Assembly: GCF_017744435.1 (NCBI RefSeq)
Contig: NZ_JAGIBG010000017.1
Coordinates: 1 to 64,000 of the forward strand
Reading direction: 5' to 3'
DNA from: Pseudomonas sp.
Lineage (GTDB): Bacteria > Pseudomonadota > Gammaproteobacteria > Pseudomonadales > Pseudomonadaceae
DNA length: 64,000 nt
A program made the position numbers and the translations under genes. Every line of letters starts with the position of its first letter. The stretch's first letter is position 1. This document shows, piece by piece, positions 8,386 through 18,543 of the stretch. The notes beneath the pieces are model-generated. The model was not told the DNA's origin, did not search any database, and worked only from the letters and a program-made list of their open reading frames with translations.

Positions 8386-9357
8386 TCACACCGCCATCGG
8401 CGCCGTCATCGGCGCATGGTGCTCATACCCTTCCAGGCTGAAATCACTCGGCTCGATCTTCTCCAGCCACTCCGGCTCGTACTTGCCGGTCTTGGCAAAT
8501 TCCGGCACACGGTCGCTGACCACCAGCTTCGGCGCTTCCAGCGGCTCGCGCTTGAGCTGCTCGTTGAGCATGTCCAGGTGGTTCTCATACACATGGGCAT
8601 CGCCGATGAAGTAGGTGAACCAGCGCGGGGTGTAGCCGGTCAGGCGGCCGAACAGCGACAGCAGCGCTGCGCCTTCGGTGAGGTTGAACGGCGTGCCCAG
8701 GCCCAGGTCGTTGGAGCGAATGTAGAGGGTCAGGGAAATCTCCTTGGTCTCGACATTCGGGTGGAACTGGTACAGCAGGTGGCACGGCGGCAGGGCCATT
8801 TCGTCGAGCTGGGCGCAGTTCCAGCCGTGGAACAGGATGCGCCGGCTACCCGGGTCGTTGGCGATGGTGTCCAGGCACTGGCGCACCTGGTCGATGGCCT
8901 TGTACAGGATGACGAACGCCACACCGTCCTCTTCGTCCTGGGCGATACGGCGGAAGCCCGCCTGCTCGGCCATTTCGATGGCTGCCGGGTTGCTCAGCGG
9001 GATACGCTTGTAGCCCGGCCACTGGCGCCATTGCACACCGTAGATCTCGCCGAGGTCGTCATGGCCCTGACGGAACGGGTTGGCCAGCCACTGAGCGTTC
9101 TCGTTGGCATTCTGGTCCCAGACCTTGCAGCCCAACTCGCGGAACTCACCGGCGTTCTTCACGCCACGCAGGAAGCCGACCATCTCGCCGATTGCCGACT
9201 TGAACGCCAGCTTGCGCGTGGTGATGGCCGGGAAGCCCTTCTGCAGGTCGAAACGCAGCATGGCGCCCGGCAGGCTGATGGTGCGGATGCCGGTGCGGTT
9301 GCCCTGCAGCGTGCCGTTCTCGATGACGTCGCGGACCAGGTCCAGATACTGTTTCAT
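8386..9357 (-). CDS. thyA: thymidylate synthase
   Basis: A 323-residue cytoplasmic enzyme that methylates dUMP to dTMP using methylene-tetrahydrofolate. The catalytic cysteine is in [10 protein letters not shown], the substrate loop is NRTGIRTIS near the start, and the C-terminus carries [10 protein letters not shown] before the final valine. It is about 60 residues longer than the E. coli enzyme because of internal insertions, a known longer form in pseudomonads. It follows lgt on the same strand with 51 bases between, as in many gamma-proteobacteria. Confidence 0.96.
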   Translation of the reverse strand: MKQYLDLVRDVIENGTLQGNRTGIRTISLPGAMLRFDLQKGFPAITTRKLAFKSAIGEMVGFLRGVKNAGEFRELGCKVWDQNANENAQWLANPFRQGHDDLGEIYGVQWRQWPGYKRIPLSNPAAIEMAEQAGFRRIAQDEEDGVAFVILYKAIDQVRQCLDTIANDPGSRRILFHGWNCAQLDEMALPPCHLLYQFHPNVETKEISLTLYIRSNDLGLGTPFNLTEGAALLSLFGRLTGYTPRWFTYFIGDAHVYENHLDMLNEQLKREPLEAPKLVVSDRVPEFAKTGKYEPEWLEKIEPSDFSLEGYEHHAPMTAPMAV

Positions 9358-9375
9358 GGCTTACCTGTAACAAGA

Positions 9376-9400
9376 ACGGCAGGGGGATCACCCCTGCCGT
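9376..9400 (-). terminator. hairpin between lgt and thyA
   Basis: A perfect 10-base stem (ACGGCAGGGG / CCCCTGCCGT) with a 5-base loop lies in the lgt-thyA gap. On the minus strand it is followed by TTCTTGTT, only a weak T tract. It may partly terminate lgt transcripts or act as a processing site. Confidence 0.5.
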
Positions 9401-9408
9401 GGGAATAA

Positions 9409-10215
9409 TCAGGCGGGTTTCGCCGTGGGTTTGCGATTATAAGCCCACCAGATCAGGCCAAGGCCAGCCAGGATCATCGGCACGCAGAGAATCTGACCCA
9501 TGGTCAGCCAGCCCCAGGCGATGTAACCGAGCTGCGCGTCAGGCACACGGACGAACTCCACGACGAAACGGAAGATGCCGTAGAACAGCGCAAACATGCC
9601 GGAAACCGCCATGGTTGGCCGCGGCTTGCGCGAGAACAGCCAGAGGATGACGAACAGTGCCACGCCTTCCAGGGCGAACTGGTACAGCTGCGACGGGTGG
9701 CGCGGCAGCTGGGCCGGGTCGCTGAATGGCGGGAAGATCATCGCCCATGGCACGTCGGTGGGCTTGCCCCACAGTTCGGCGTTGATGAAGTTGCCGATAC
9801 GCCCGGCGCCCAGACCGATCGGCACCAGCGGCGCGACGAAGTCCATCAGCTCGAAGAACGACTTGTTGTTGCGCTTGCCAAACCACAGCGCGGCCAGCAT
9901 CACGCCGATGAAGCCACCGTGGAACGACATGCCGCCCTTCCACACCTCGAAGATCAGCGTCGGGTTGGCCAGGTAGGCGTGCAGGTCGTAGAACAGCACA
10001 TAGCCCAGGCGCCCACCGACGATCACCCCCATCGACAACCAGAACACCAGGTCGGAGAGCTTCTCGCGGGTCCAGGTCGGGTCGAAGCGGTTGAGCCGGC
10101 GCGAGGCCAGCAGCCAGGCACCGCCGATGCCGACCAGGTACATCAGGCCGTACCAGTGGATTTTCAGTGGCCCGAGGGCTACGGCCACGGGGTCTATCTG
10201 CGGGTAAGGCAGCAT
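9409..10215 (-). CDS. lgt: prolipoprotein diacylglyceryl transferase
   Basis: A 268-residue inner-membrane enzyme with about seven helices. It transfers diacylglycerol from phosphatidylglycerol to the lipobox cysteine of prolipoproteins, the first step of lipoprotein maturation. The family signature [20 protein letters not shown] is complete, and the conserved HGGFIGVM segment is present. It lies directly upstream of thyA and 16 bases downstream of the TSUP permease gene, so these three may be cotranscribed. Confidence 0.96.
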   Translation of the reverse strand: MLPYPQIDPVAVALGPLKIHWYGLMYLVGIGGAWLLASRRLNRFDPTWTREKLSDLVFWLSMGVIVGGRLGYVLFYDLHAYLANPTLIFEVWKGGMSFHGGFIGVMLAALWFGKRNNKSFFELMDFVAPLVPIGLGAGRIGNFINAELWGKPTDVPWAMIFPPFSDPAQLPRHPSQLYQFALEGVALFVILWLFSRKPRPTMAVSGMFALFYGIFRFVVEFVRVPDAQLGYIAWGWLTMGQILCVPMILAGLGLIWWAYNRKPTAKPA

Positions 10216-10231
10216 GGAACTTCCTCTCGAT

Positions 10232-11014
10232 TCAAATCAGAAAGCTGAGGCCGACGCAGAACAGCAAGGCTGCGAACAGGCGTTTCAACAGGCGTGGCGA
10301 CAGCTTGTGCGCCAGGCGCGCGCCAAAGCGCGCGAAAAACATGCTTGTCACGGCAATGCCGACCAGCGCCGGCAGGTAGACGAAACCCATGCTGTGGGGC
10401 GGCAGGTGTTGCTCGTGCCAGCCCAGCAACATGAAGCTCAGGGCGCTGGCCAGGGCAATCGGCAGACCGCAGGCCGACGAGGTCGCCACGGCCTTTTGCA
10501 TCGGCAGGCCACGCCAGGTCAGGAACGGCACGGTCAGCGAACCGCCGCCGATGCCGAAGATCGCCGAAGCCCAGCCGATCACCCCGCCGGCGCCGATCAA
10601 GGCCGGCTTGCCAGGGATGTCATGGCTGGCCTTGGGCTTGAGGTCCAGGGCCATCTGCGCGGCGATGATCAGGGCGAACACACCGATGATCTTCTGCAAC
10701 TGCGGGCCCTGGATCAGCGAAGCGGTCTTGGCGCCGATACCGGCGCCGATGAGGATACCAAGGGTCATCCAGGCGAAGATCGGCCATTGCACCGCGCCCT
10801 TGCGATGATGCTCGAGCACGGCGTTGATCGAGGTGAAGACGATGGTCGCCAGCGAGGTACCGACTGCCAGGTGGGTCAGCACCGACGCGTCAAAGCCTTG
10901 CAAGGTGAAGCTGAACACCAGCACCGGCACGATGATGATGCCGCCGCCCACGCCGAACAGCCCGGCCAGCACGCCGGCGCAGGCGCCCAACAGCAGATAG
11001 AGCACGAATTCCAT
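10232..11014 (-). CDS. TSUP (TauE/SafE) family membrane transporter
   Basis: A 260-residue inner-membrane protein with about eight helices and the duplicated glycine-rich repeats of the TSUP family ([15 protein letters not shown] near the start and [13 protein letters not shown] in the second half). Members move sulfite, sulfonates or other organic anions; the substrate here cannot be read from sequence. The ATG at 11014 is chosen because the protein then begins directly with the first membrane helix; an ATG seven codons upstream is possible. It lies upstream of lgt on the same strand. Confidence 0.85.
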   Translation of the reverse strand: MEFVLYLLLGACAGVLAGLFGVGGGIIIVPVLVFSFTLQGFDASVLTHLAVGTSLATIVFTSINAVLEHHRKGAVQWPIFAWMTLGILIGAGIGAKTASLIQGPQLQKIIGVFALIIAAQMALDLKPKASHDIPGKPALIGAGGVIGWASAIFGIGGGSLTVPFLTWRGLPMQKAVATSSACGLPIALASALSFMLLGWHEQHLPPHSMGFVYLPALVGIAVTSMFFARFGARLAHKLSPRLLKRLFAALLFCVGLSFLI

Positions 11015-11143
11015 TCGTCTTCCCCGAAAAAACAATCCGGCATGGTAACGGAAGCCGGGCTCGGGGCTCTAGTGAACTCTGTGACAGGATGGATCGACAC
11101 CCGTGCAGTGGGTACAGTGGGCAAAAACACAGAGGCCCAACCT

Positions 11144-11890
11144 ATGTGCCTGATCGTATTTGCCTGGCGGCCAGGGCACGCCCTGCCGCTGATCGTCGCG
11201 GCCAACCGTGACGAGTTCTATGCCCGCCCGACCCAGGCCCTGGCCGCCTGGGAAGATGCGCCTGGGGTAAATGCCGGGCGCGATCTTGAAGCCGGTGGCA
11301 CCTGGCTGGGTGTCGGCCCACAGGGGCGCTTCGCGGCGCTGACCAATATTCGCGACCCGGGGCAGGTGCTGGGGCCACGCTCGCGGGGTGAGCTGGTGGC
11401 GGCGTATCTGCAGGGTGAACTGGGGGTGGAGGCCTACCTCGACCAGGTGGCCAGCCGCAGTGGGCAGTATTCAGGGTTCAACCTGTTGGTAGGTGATGGC
11501 CATCAGCTGGGCTACCTGCATGCCCGGGACGTGGCGCCACGCTTGCTGGAGGCCGGCGTGTACGGGCTTTCCAATGCCGGGCTGGATACGCCGTGGCCGA
11601 AGCTGGTGAAAGCACGCACAGGGTTGCAGGGGCTGCTGGAGACGGCCGACCCACAGCAATTGCTGGCGTTGCTGGCGGATAACGAGCCGGCAGCGGACGG
11701 TGAGCTACCGGAGACCGGCGTGGGGGTGGCGACCGAGAAGTTGCTGTCGAGTGTGTTTATTGCCAGCCAGAACTATGGCACTCGGGCGAGTACTGTGCTG
11801 ATTGTCGATGATCAGGGCAGAAGGCGGCTGGTTGAGCGTAGTTTCGGACCTTTTGGTGGCCACCTAGGGGAAGTCAGCCTGGAACTATGA
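11144..11890 (+). CDS. NRDE (TANGO2-like) family protein
   Basis: A 248-residue protein with the diagnostic NRDE motif at residues 21-24 (AANRDEFYARP), the C-terminal nucleophile-like start MCLIVFAW, and further conserved segments ALTNIRDP and GLSNAGLDTPWPK. The family is shared with eukaryotic TANGO2, linked to lipid, haem or acyl-CoA handling, but no activity is firmly assigned in bacteria. The frame is open far upstream; this ATG is preferred because Cys2 immediately follows Met1 in the family. A REPIN follows its stop codon. Confidence 0.85.
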   Translation: MCLIVFAWRPGHALPLIVAANRDEFYARPTQALAAWEDAPGVNAGRDLEAGGTWLGVGPQGRFAALTNIRDPGQVLGPRSRGELVAAYLQGELGVEAYLDQVASRSGQYSGFNLLVGDGHQLGYLHARDVAPRLLEAGVYGLSNAGLDTPWPKLVKARTGLQGLLETADPQQLLALLADNEPAADGELPETGVGVATEKLLSSVFIASQNYGTRASTVLIVDDQGRRRLVERSFGPFGGHLGEVSLEL

Positions 11891-11901
11891 TGCTGGCTTT
11901 A

Positions 11902-11981
11902 CCGGCCTCTTCGCGGGCACGCCCGCTCCCACAGGGATCGCGCTGTGCCTGTGGGAGCGGGCATGCCCGCGAAGAGGCCGG
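11902..11981. repeat. REPIN (paired REP elements)
   Basis: Two inverted REP copies, CCGGCCTCTTCGCGGGCACG at 11902 and its near-complement ending at 11981, surround a short unique centre. It lies between the convergent NRDE and ptsP genes and could fold into a long hairpin that stabilises or ends transcripts. Confidence 0.92.
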
Positions 11982-11998
11982 TACAGGCACCCTCAAAT

Positions 11999-14278
11999 TC
12001 AGAGGGTTTTATTGGCCCCAGGCCCGATCATCCGCGCCAGGCCAAGGTTCTTCAGGGCCAGCTGCAGCGAACTGTGGATAACTTGCGGGTTGTCGTGGCT
12101 CAAGGCTTCAACCAGCAACTCCTTGGCCTTGCTCATGTTCACCTGGCGCAGCATCCACTTCACTTTCGGCAAGTTGGTGGCGTTCATCGACAGGCTGTCG
12201 AAACCCATGGCCATCAACAGGATCGCCGCTGCCGGGTCACCGGCCATCTCGCCGCAGATACTGACCGGCTTGCCTTCGCCATGGGCATCACGCACCACGG
12301 TATTGAGCGCCTGCAGCACCGCCGGGTGCAGGTAGTCGTAAAGATCGGCGACCCGTGGGTTGTTGCGGTCCACCGCCAAAAGATACTGAGTCAGGTCGTT
12401 GGAACCGACCGAGAGGAAGTCCACCTGCCGCGCCAGCTCCTTGGTCTGGTACACCGCCGCAGGGATTTCCACCATCACGCCCACCGGTGGCATCGGCACG
12501 TCGGTGCCTTCGTCGCGCACCTCGCCCCAGGCACGGTGGATCAGGTGCAGCGCCTCTTCCAGTTCATGAATGCCGGAAATCATCGGCAGCAGGATGCGCA
12601 GGTTGTTCAGGCCCTCGCTGGCCTTGAGCATGGCGCGGGTCTGCACCAGGAAGATTTCCGGGTGATCGAGGGTGACGCGGATGCCGCGCCAGCCGAGGAA
12701 CGGGTTTTCTTCCTTGATCGGGAAGTACGACAGCGCCTTGTCACCACCGATGTCGAGGGTGCGCATGGTCACCGGCAGCGGGTGGAAGGCCGCCAGCTGC
12801 TCGCGGTAGATTGCCAGCTGCTCTTTCTCGCTGGGGAAGCGCTGGTTGATCATGAACGGCACTTCGGTGCGGTACAGGCCAACGCCTTCGGCGCCACGCT
12901 GCTGGGCACGGGCCACATCGGCGAGCAGGCCGGTGTTGACCCACAGCGGCATGCGGTGGCCGTCGGGGGTGACGCACGGCAGTTCGCGCAGGGCATCGAG
13001 GCCCTGGGCCAGCTGGCGCTCCTCTTCGACCACATCGCTGTACTGCTTGCGCAGCACCTCGCTGGGGTTGGTAAACACCTCGCCCTTGTAGCCGTCGACG
13101 ATCATTTCGATGCCATCGACCTTGGAATATGGCAGATCGACCAGGCCCATCACCGTCGGGATGCCCATGGCCCGGGCGAGGATGGCGACGTGGGAGTTAC
13201 CCGACCCCAGCACCGAGACCAGGCCAACCAGCTTGCCTTCCGGCACTTCGCCGAGCATCGCCGGGGTCAGCTCTTCGCTGACCAGAATGGTGTTGTCGGC
13301 ATACACCAGCGACTGCGAGCGGGCTTCCTGCAGGTAGGCCAGCAGGCGCCGGCCAAGGTCCTTCACATCCGAGGCGCGCTCGCGCAGGTAGTCGTCGTCC
13401 ATCAGTTCGAAGCGGTTGACGTGCTCGCCCACCACCTGGCGCAAAGCGCCCTGGGCCCATTGGCCGGTCTTGATGACTTCGATCACTTCGCCACCCAGGG
13501 CGGCGTCTTCGAGCATCATCAGGTACACGTCGAACAGTGCGCGCTCTTCCGGGCGCAGCTGGGTCGCCAGCTTGGCCGACAGCTTGCGCATGTCTTCGCG
13601 CACGCCCTCGAGGGCGTTCTGGAACAGCTTCAGCTCGGCGTCGATGTCATCGACAGTCTTGTCCGGCACCACTTCCAGGTCGGCCGGTGGCAGCATGACC
13701 ACGGCACGCCCGACAGCGGCGCCTGGCGAGCCCGGCACGCCGACGAAGCGTGCCTCCTGAATACCTTTGCCCTGGCGGCCCAGGCCACGGATCGAGCCGG
13801 TGGCTTCGGCGTGGGCGATAACCCCGGCGAGCTGGGCACTCATGGTGACAAGGAAGGCTTCTTCACCTTCATCGAACTGGCGACGCTCCTTCTGCTGGAT
13901 GACCAGCACGCCGACCACTCGACGGTGGTGGATGATCGGCGCACCAAGGAAGGAGGCAAATTTCTCTTCGCCGGTTTCGGCGAAGTAGCGATAACGCGGG
14001 TGATCGGCGGCGTTTTCCAGGTTCAGCGGTTCTTCCCGGGTGCCGACCAGGCCGACCAGGCCCTCGTTGGGGGCCATGCTGACCTTGCCGATGGAACGCT
14101 TGTTCAGGCCTTCGGTGGCCATCAGCACGAAGCGGTTGGTTTCCGGGTCAAGCAGGTACACCGAGCAGACCTGGCTGCCCATGGCCTCCTTGACGCGCAA
14201 GACAATGATCCCCAACGCCGTCTTGAGATCTTTGGCGGAGTTCACTTCCTGGACGATCTTGCGCAGCGTATTGAGCAT
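11999..14278 (-). CDS. ptsP: phosphoenolpyruvate-protein phosphotransferase EI-Ntr
   Basis: A 759-residue cytoplasmic enzyme that starts the nitrogen phosphotransferase chain, passing phosphate from PEP to NPr and then EIIA-Ntr. An N-terminal GAF sensor domain (about residues 1-150), which usually binds glutamine, is followed by the EI swivelling domain with the active histidine H363 in GSGNSHVAILAR and then the PEP-binding barrel with the NSDLTQYLLAVDR signature. It lies 22 bases downstream of rppH on the same strand, the standard rppH-ptsP pairing. Confidence 0.96.
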   Translation of the reverse strand: MLNTLRKIVQEVNSAKDLKTALGIIVLRVKEAMGSQVCSVYLLDPETNRFVLMATEGLNKRSIGKVSMAPNEGLVGLVGTREEPLNLENAADHPRYRYFAETGEEKFASFLGAPIIHHRRVVGVLVIQQKERRQFDEGEEAFLVTMSAQLAGVIAHAEATGSIRGLGRQGKGIQEARFVGVPGSPGAAVGRAVVMLPPADLEVVPDKTVDDIDAELKLFQNALEGVREDMRKLSAKLATQLRPEERALFDVYLMMLEDAALGGEVIEVIKTGQWAQGALRQVVGEHVNRFELMDDDYLRERASDVKDLGRRLLAYLQEARSQSLVYADNTILVSEELTPAMLGEVPEGKLVGLVSVLGSGNSHVAILARAMGIPTVMGLVDLPYSKVDGIEMIVDGYKGEVFTNPSEVLRKQYSDVVEEERQLAQGLDALRELPCVTPDGHRMPLWVNTGLLADVARAQQRGAEGVGLYRTEVPFMINQRFPSEKEQLAIYREQLAAFHPLPVTMRTLDIGGDKALSYFPIKEENPFLGWRGIRVTLDHPEIFLVQTRAMLKASEGLNNLRILLPMISGIHELEEALHLIHRAWGEVRDEGTDVPMPPVGVMVEIPAAVYQTKELARQVDFLSVGSNDLTQYLLAVDRNNPRVADLYDYLHPAVLQALNTVVRDAHGEGKPVSICGEMAGDPAAAILLMAMGFDSLSMNATNLPKVKWMLRQVNMSKAKELLVEALSHDNPQVIHSSLQLALKNLGLARMIGPGANKTL

Positions 14279-14300
14279 GGCTCGGGGTCGAACTCCGTCG

Positions 14301-14780
14301 TCAGTCGCGCGTCAGCAGACGCGGTGCAAGCTCTTTCAGGGCACGGCGGTAGACTTCACGCTTGAATGTCACCACCTGGCCCAGCGGGTACCAATAGCTG
14401 ACCCAGCGCCAGCCGTCGAACTCCGGCTTGCCGGTCAGGTCCATCCGCACCCGTTGTTCATTGCTCACCAGGCGCAGCAAAAACCACTTTTGCTTCTGGC
14501 CGATGCACAGCGGTTGGCTGTGGGTGCGGACCAGCCGCTGGGGTAAACGATAACGCAACCAGCCGCGGGTGCAGGCAAGAATTTCCACATCATCGCGTTC
14601 AAGGCCAACTTCTTCGTTCAGCTCGCGGTACAGGGCATCTTCTGGCGTCTCGTCAGGGTTGATACCACCCTGGGGGAATTGCCAGGCATCCTGGTTGATC
14701 CGCCGAGCCCATAGCACCTGCCCGGCATCATTCGTCAGAATGATCCCGACATTGGGGCGAAAACCATCCGGGTCGATCAC
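14301..14780 (-). CDS. rppH: RNA pyrophosphohydrolase
   Basis: A 159-residue Nudix hydrolase that removes pyrophosphate from the 5' end of RNAs and so triggers RNase E decay. The Nudix box starts at G38-G39 ([17 protein letters not shown]) and contains the catalytic EEVG glutamates. The GTG at 14780 is chosen because it gives the family N-terminus ([16 protein letters not shown]) and has a GAGG ribosome site about ten bases upstream. The frame stays open to 14852 but that extension does not look like the family. It is cotranscribed with ptsP. Confidence 0.95.
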   Translation of the reverse strand: MIDPDGFRPNVGIILTNDAGQVLWARRINQDAWQFPQGGINPDETPEDALYRELNEEVGLERDDVEILACTRGWLRYRLPQRLVRTHSQPLCIGQKQKWFLLRLVSNEQRVRMDLTGKPEFDGWRWVSYWYPLGQVVTFKREVYRRALKELAPRLLTRD

Positions 14781-14921
14781 GGCAGCAACCTCGCAAACGC
14801 ATGTCACCGCATTGTTCCACAAAGCTTGCGAGCGCAGCAACGCGCCCGCCAAGCTTATGTGCAGTGCGGTGAAAACTCCGTATTCTGCGGGCCTACCCTG
14901 TGGCTGACACGAGTGACCGCG

Positions 14922-15578
14922 ATGCGCCTGGCTTTATTCGACCTGGACAATACCCTCCTCGGTGGCGACAGTGACCACGCCTGGGGTGACTACCTGTGCG
15001 AGCGGGGCATTCTCGACCCGGTCGCGTACAAGAAACGCAACGACGCCTTCTACCAGGACTACCTGAACGGCACCCTGGACCTGCAGGCCTACCTGGCCTT
15101 TTCCATGGAAATCCTCGCCGCCACCGAGCCGGCCCAGCTCGACCAATGGCACCGCGAGTTCATGCGCGACTGTATCGAGCCGATCATCCTGCCCAAGGCC
15201 CTGGCCTTGCTGCAGCAACACCGCGAGGCCGGCGACCAGCTGGTGATCATCACGGCCACCAACCGCTTCGTCACCGCACCGATTGCCCGCCGCCTGGGTG
15301 TGCGCGTGCTGCTGGCAACCGAATGCGAGACACACGACGGCCGCTATACCGGGCGTAGTACCGATATAGCGTGTTTCCGTGAAGGCAAGGTGACGCGGCT
15401 GGAGCGCTGGATGCTGGAGAACGGGTTCGACCTGGCGGACAGCTATTTCTACAGCGACTCGATGAATGACCTGCCGCTGCTGGAGCGGGTGACCCATGCG
15501 GTGGCGGTGGATCCGGACCCGAACCTGCGGGCCGAAGCCGAGAAGCGTGGGTGGCCTGTCATTTCGTTGAGAGATTGA
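14922..15578 (+). CDS. HAD-superfamily phosphatase (subfamily IB)
   Basis: A 218-residue HAD-type phosphatase. The nucleophile motif is FDLDNTLL with D7 and D9, motif III has K near [10 protein letters not shown], and the acidic motif is [11 protein letters not shown]. It belongs to the phosphoserine-phosphatase-like HAD-IB group. Pseudomonas members in this neighbourhood are sometimes annotated as histidinol-phosphatases; I cannot decide substrate from sequence. The ATG at 14922 starts just before the nucleophile motif, as the family requires. It is divergent from rppH. Confidence 0.85.
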   Translation: MRLALFDLDNTLLGGDSDHAWGDYLCERGILDPVAYKKRNDAFYQDYLNGTLDLQAYLAFSMEILAATEPAQLDQWHREFMRDCIEPIILPKALALLQQHREAGDQLVIITATNRFVTAPIARRLGVRVLLATECETHDGRYTGRSTDIACFREGKVTRLERWMLENGFDLADSYFYSDSMNDLPLLERVTHAVAVDPDPNLRAEAEKRGWPVISLRD

Positions 15579-15590
15579 TTTATTCCTGCA

Positions 15591-15688
15591 CCGGCCTCTT
15601 CGCGGGCAAGCCCGCTCCCACATGGACCGCGCAGCCCCTGAAAGCTGTGCAGTACCTGTGGGAGCGGGCTTGCCCGCGAAGAGGCCGG
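15591..15688. repeat. REPIN (paired REP elements)
   Basis: Inverted REP copies (CCGGCCTCTTCGCGGGCAAG at 15591, reverse copy ending 15688) lie between the convergent HAD phosphatase and DUF2269 genes. Confidence 0.92.
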
Positions 15689-15707
15689 CGCAGGCAGTTC
15701 TGGACTA

Positions 15708-16133
15708 TCAGACCGGCTTGGCGCCCATCAGCCCGGCGATGGACAGGAAGCACACCCCGCTGAACACCGCCAAAGCCAAGGTAAACCGCAACCCCACCAC
15801 TTCAGCCTTGCGCAGCCGGTTCAGCCGCACCAGCAGCCACCACCCGGCAAACGCACCCAGCGTATAGATGACACTGGAAGCCAGCACCCAGGTCTGCCCC
15901 AGCGGCCAACCCACCAGATGCACCAGCCACCAGCCGGTGAACGGCATGCTCACCAGACACGCTCCCATCACCAGCCAGACGAACACCAGTGGCCGGCGCA
16001 GCAGCTTGGCATAGGCTTCGGCATCGCCTTGGCGGCGGGCCCGCACGGTCCAGGCCGTCAGGCCCAGGGCGCCCAGCAACAACAGCGCGGTGGCGATGAT
16101 GTGCAGGGCCTTGAGGGTGGTCAGGTATTCCAT
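15708..16133 (-). CDS. DUF2269-family integral membrane protein
   Basis: A 141-residue inner-membrane protein with four predicted helices (around residues 5-28, 46-70, 78-102 and 115-136). The sequence matches the DUF2269 family (start MEYLTTLKALHIIATALLLL), which has no established function. It lies 38 bases downstream of ilvA on the same strand and could be cotranscribed, but nothing suggests a role in isoleucine synthesis. Confidence 0.78.
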   Translation of the reverse strand: MEYLTTLKALHIIATALLLLGALGLTAWTVRARRQGDAEAYAKLLRRPLVFVWLVMGACLVSMPFTGWWLVHLVGWPLGQTWVLASSVIYTLGAFAGWWLLVRLNRLRKAEVVGLRFTLALAVFSGVCFLSIAGLMGAKPV

Positions 16134-16171
16134 GTCTTCACATCCTTGAGCGTTAAGCCAAGCTTAGCCGC

Positions 16172-17686
16172 TCAGCCCAGGAACAGCTTGTACGCCGGGT
16201 TGTCGGTCTCGTCCCAGTACGGGTAGCCGATCTTGGCCAGCGCCGCCGGCACCAGGTGGCGCTCGTCTTCAGGCACCTGCAAGCCTGCCACCACGCGCCC
16301 GTCAGCCGCGCCGTGGTTGCGGTAGTGGAACATCGAGATATTCCAGCGCCCGCCCAGCTTGGTGAGGAAGTTGAACAACGCCCCCGGCCGCTCGGGGAAC
16401 TCGAAGCGCAGCACGATCTCGTCGCTGGCACCGGCCGAATGGCCACCGACCATATGGCGGATGTGCAGCTTGGCCAGTTCGTTGTCGGTCAGGTCGGTCA
16501 CCGGGAAGCCCTGCTCGATCAGGTGCTGCACCAGCGCCGCCCGTGGGTCGTTTTCCGGGTGGGTCTGCACGCCGACGAAGATGTGCGCCTCATCGGAGGT
16601 GTGCTTGCGGTAGTTGAATTCGGTGATCTGGCGCTTGCCGATGGCCTCGCAGAAAGCCTTGAAGCTGCCTGGGCGCTCGGGGATGGTCACGGCAATGATG
16701 GCTTCGCGCTTCTCTCCCAGTTCGGCACGCTCGGCGACGTGGCGCAGGCGGTCGAAGTTGACGTTGGCACCCGAGTCGATTGCTACCAGGGTCTGCCCGG
16801 TCACACCTTTGAGTTCGACATACTTCTTGATGCCGGCCACGCCCAACGCGCCGGCAGGTTCGGTGATCGAGCGGGTATCGTCGTAGATATCCTTGATTGC
16901 AGCACAGATTTCGTCGGTACTGACCGTCACCACCTCATCCACATGGAGGCGGCAGATATCGAAGGTGTGCTGGCCGATCTGGGCCACCGCCACACCGTCG
17001 GCGAACAGCCCGACCTGCGGCAGCACCACGCGCTCGCCGGCCGCCATCGCGGCCTGCAGGCAGTTGGAGTCGTCCGGTTCGACGCCGATCACCTTGATGT
17101 CCGGGCGCAGGTATTTCACATAGGCCGCGATACCGGCAATCAGGCCACCGCCGCCCACCGGGACGAAGATCGCGTCCAGTTGCCCCGGGTGCTGACGGAG
17201 AATTTCCATCGCCACGGTGCCCTGGCCGGCAATGGTGTGCGGGTCGTCATAGGGGTGGATATAGACGAAGCCCTTCTCGTCGACCAGCTTCAGCGAGTAG
17301 GCCAGCGCTTCGGGGAACGAGTCGCCATGCAGCACCACCTTGCCGCCGCGCGAACGCACGCCTTCGACCTTGATCTCCGGGGTGGTCTTGGGCATCACGA
17401 TGGTGGCCTTGATGCCCAGCTCGCGGGCCGCCAGGGCCACGCCCTGGGCATGGTTGCCGGCCGAGGCGGTGACCACGCCACGGGCCAGCTCTTCCGGGGT
17501 CAGCTGCGCCAGCTTGTTGTACGCCCCGCGGATCTTGAACGAGAACACCGGCTGCAGGTCCTCGCGCTTGAGCAGAATCTGGTTGCCCAGGCGCTTGCTC
17601 AGCTGGCCGGCGCTCTGCAACGGGGTTTCGACGGCGACGTCGTAGACGCGCGAGGTGAGGATCTTCTTGACGTACTGTTCGAGCAT
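16172..17686 (-). CDS. ilvA: threonine deaminase, biosynthetic
   Basis: A 504-residue PLP enzyme converting threonine to 2-oxobutanoate, the first step to isoleucine. The PLP lysine is K51 in FSFKIRGAYNK and the phosphate-binding glycine loop is VPVGGGGLIAG. The C-terminal third carries two ACT-like regulatory domains (from about residue 330), which mark the feedback-inhibited biosynthetic form rather than the catabolic TdcB type. It is divergent from rpiA across 134 bases, which include a TATACT sequence (17774-17779) that could be the rpiA -10 box. Confidence 0.96.
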   Translation of the reverse strand: MLEQYVKKILTSRVYDVAVETPLQSAGQLSKRLGNQILLKREDLQPVFSFKIRGAYNKLAQLTPEELARGVVTASAGNHAQGVALAARELGIKATIVMPKTTPEIKVEGVRSRGGKVVLHGDSFPEALAYSLKLVDEKGFVYIHPYDDPHTIAGQGTVAMEILRQHPGQLDAIFVPVGGGGLIAGIAAYVKYLRPDIKVIGVEPDDSNCLQAAMAAGERVVLPQVGLFADGVAVAQIGQHTFDICRLHVDEVVTVSTDEICAAIKDIYDDTRSITEPAGALGVAGIKKYVELKGVTGQTLVAIDSGANVNFDRLRHVAERAELGEKREAIIAVTIPERPGSFKAFCEAIGKRQITEFNYRKHTSDEAHIFVGVQTHPENDPRAALVQHLIEQGFPVTDLTDNELAKLHIRHMVGGHSAGASDEIVLRFEFPERPGALFNFLTKLGGRWNISMFHYRNHGAADGRVVAGLQVPEDERHLVPAALAKIGYPYWDETDNPAYKLFLG

Positions 17687-17820
17687 CGGGAAAGCATCAC
17701 TGGCCGCGGGACAAGGGCTGCGAGTCTACCCCAGCGCTACGTCGGGCGACCACAGCAAAGCCGCCCGAGCCGTTATACTAGGCTCCTTTCATTACCGCCC
17801 TGCCCCTTTCCGGAGCCCGC

Positions 17821-18495
17821 ATGACCCAGGACCAACTCAAACAGGCCGTCGCCCAGGCCGCTGTCGACTTCATTCTGCCGAAGCTGGATGAAAAAAGCGT
17901 CGTCGGCGTCGGCACTGGTTCGACCGCCAACTTCTTCATTGACGCCCTGGCCCAGCACAAGACCGCCTTCGATGGCGCGGTCGCCAGCTCCGAGGCCACC
18001 GCCCAGCGTCTGAAGGGCCATGGCATCCCGGTCTACGAGCTGAACAGCGTCAGCGAGCTGGAGTTCTATGTCGACGGCGCCGACGAGAGCGATGCGCACC
18101 TGAACCTGATCAAGGGCGGCGGCGCGGCCCTGACCCGCGAGAAGATCGTCGCGGCCGTGGCCAAGACCTTCATCTGCATCGCCGACGGCAGCAAGCTGGT
18201 GCCGGTGCTGGGCGCCTTCCCGCTGCCGGTCGAGGTCATCCCGATGGCCCGCAGCCACGTGGCGCGTCAGCTGGTCAAGCTGGGCGGCGACCCGGTGTAC
18301 CGTGAAGGCGTGGTGACCGACAACGGCAACGTGATCCTCGATGTGCACAACCTGCAGATCACCAACCCGGTGGAGCTGGAAGCACAGATCAACGCCATCG
18401 TCGGCGTGGTCACCAACGGTCTGTTCGCGGCACGCCCGGCGGACCTGCTGCTGCTGGGTACCGCCGAAGGGGTGAAGACCCTCAAGGCCGAGTAA
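17821..18495 (+). CDS. rpiA: ribose-5-phosphate isomerase A
   Basis: A 224-residue cytoplasmic enzyme interconverting ribose 5-phosphate and ribulose 5-phosphate in the pentose phosphate pathway. Family motifs are complete: [34 protein letters not shown] with the catalytic acids, and the lysine in [13 protein letters not shown] ribosome site precedes the ATG by about seven bases. Confidence 0.97.
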   Translation: MTQDQLKQAVAQAAVDFILPKLDEKSVVGVGTGSTANFFIDALAQHKTAFDGAVASSEATAQRLKGHGIPVYELNSVSELEFYVDGADESDAHLNLIKGGGAALTREKIVAAVAKTFICIADGSKLVPVLGAFPLPVEVIPMARSHVARQLVKLGGDPVYREGVVTDNGNVILDVHNLQITNPVELEAQINAIVGVVTNGLFAARPADLLLLGTAEGVKTLKAE

Positions 18496-18499
18496 ACCA

Positions 18500-18543
18500 C
18501 TCGCGGGCGAATCCGCTCCTACGGCGCCGTGGGAGCGGGTTCG
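18500..18543. repeat. degenerate REP hairpin after rpiA
   Basis: An imperfect inverted repeat (TCGCGGGCGAATCCGCTCC against GGAGCGGGTTCGA) derived from the REP core. It lies over the convergent ends of rpiA and the next minus-strand gene, and could act as a bidirectional transcript end. Confidence 0.6.
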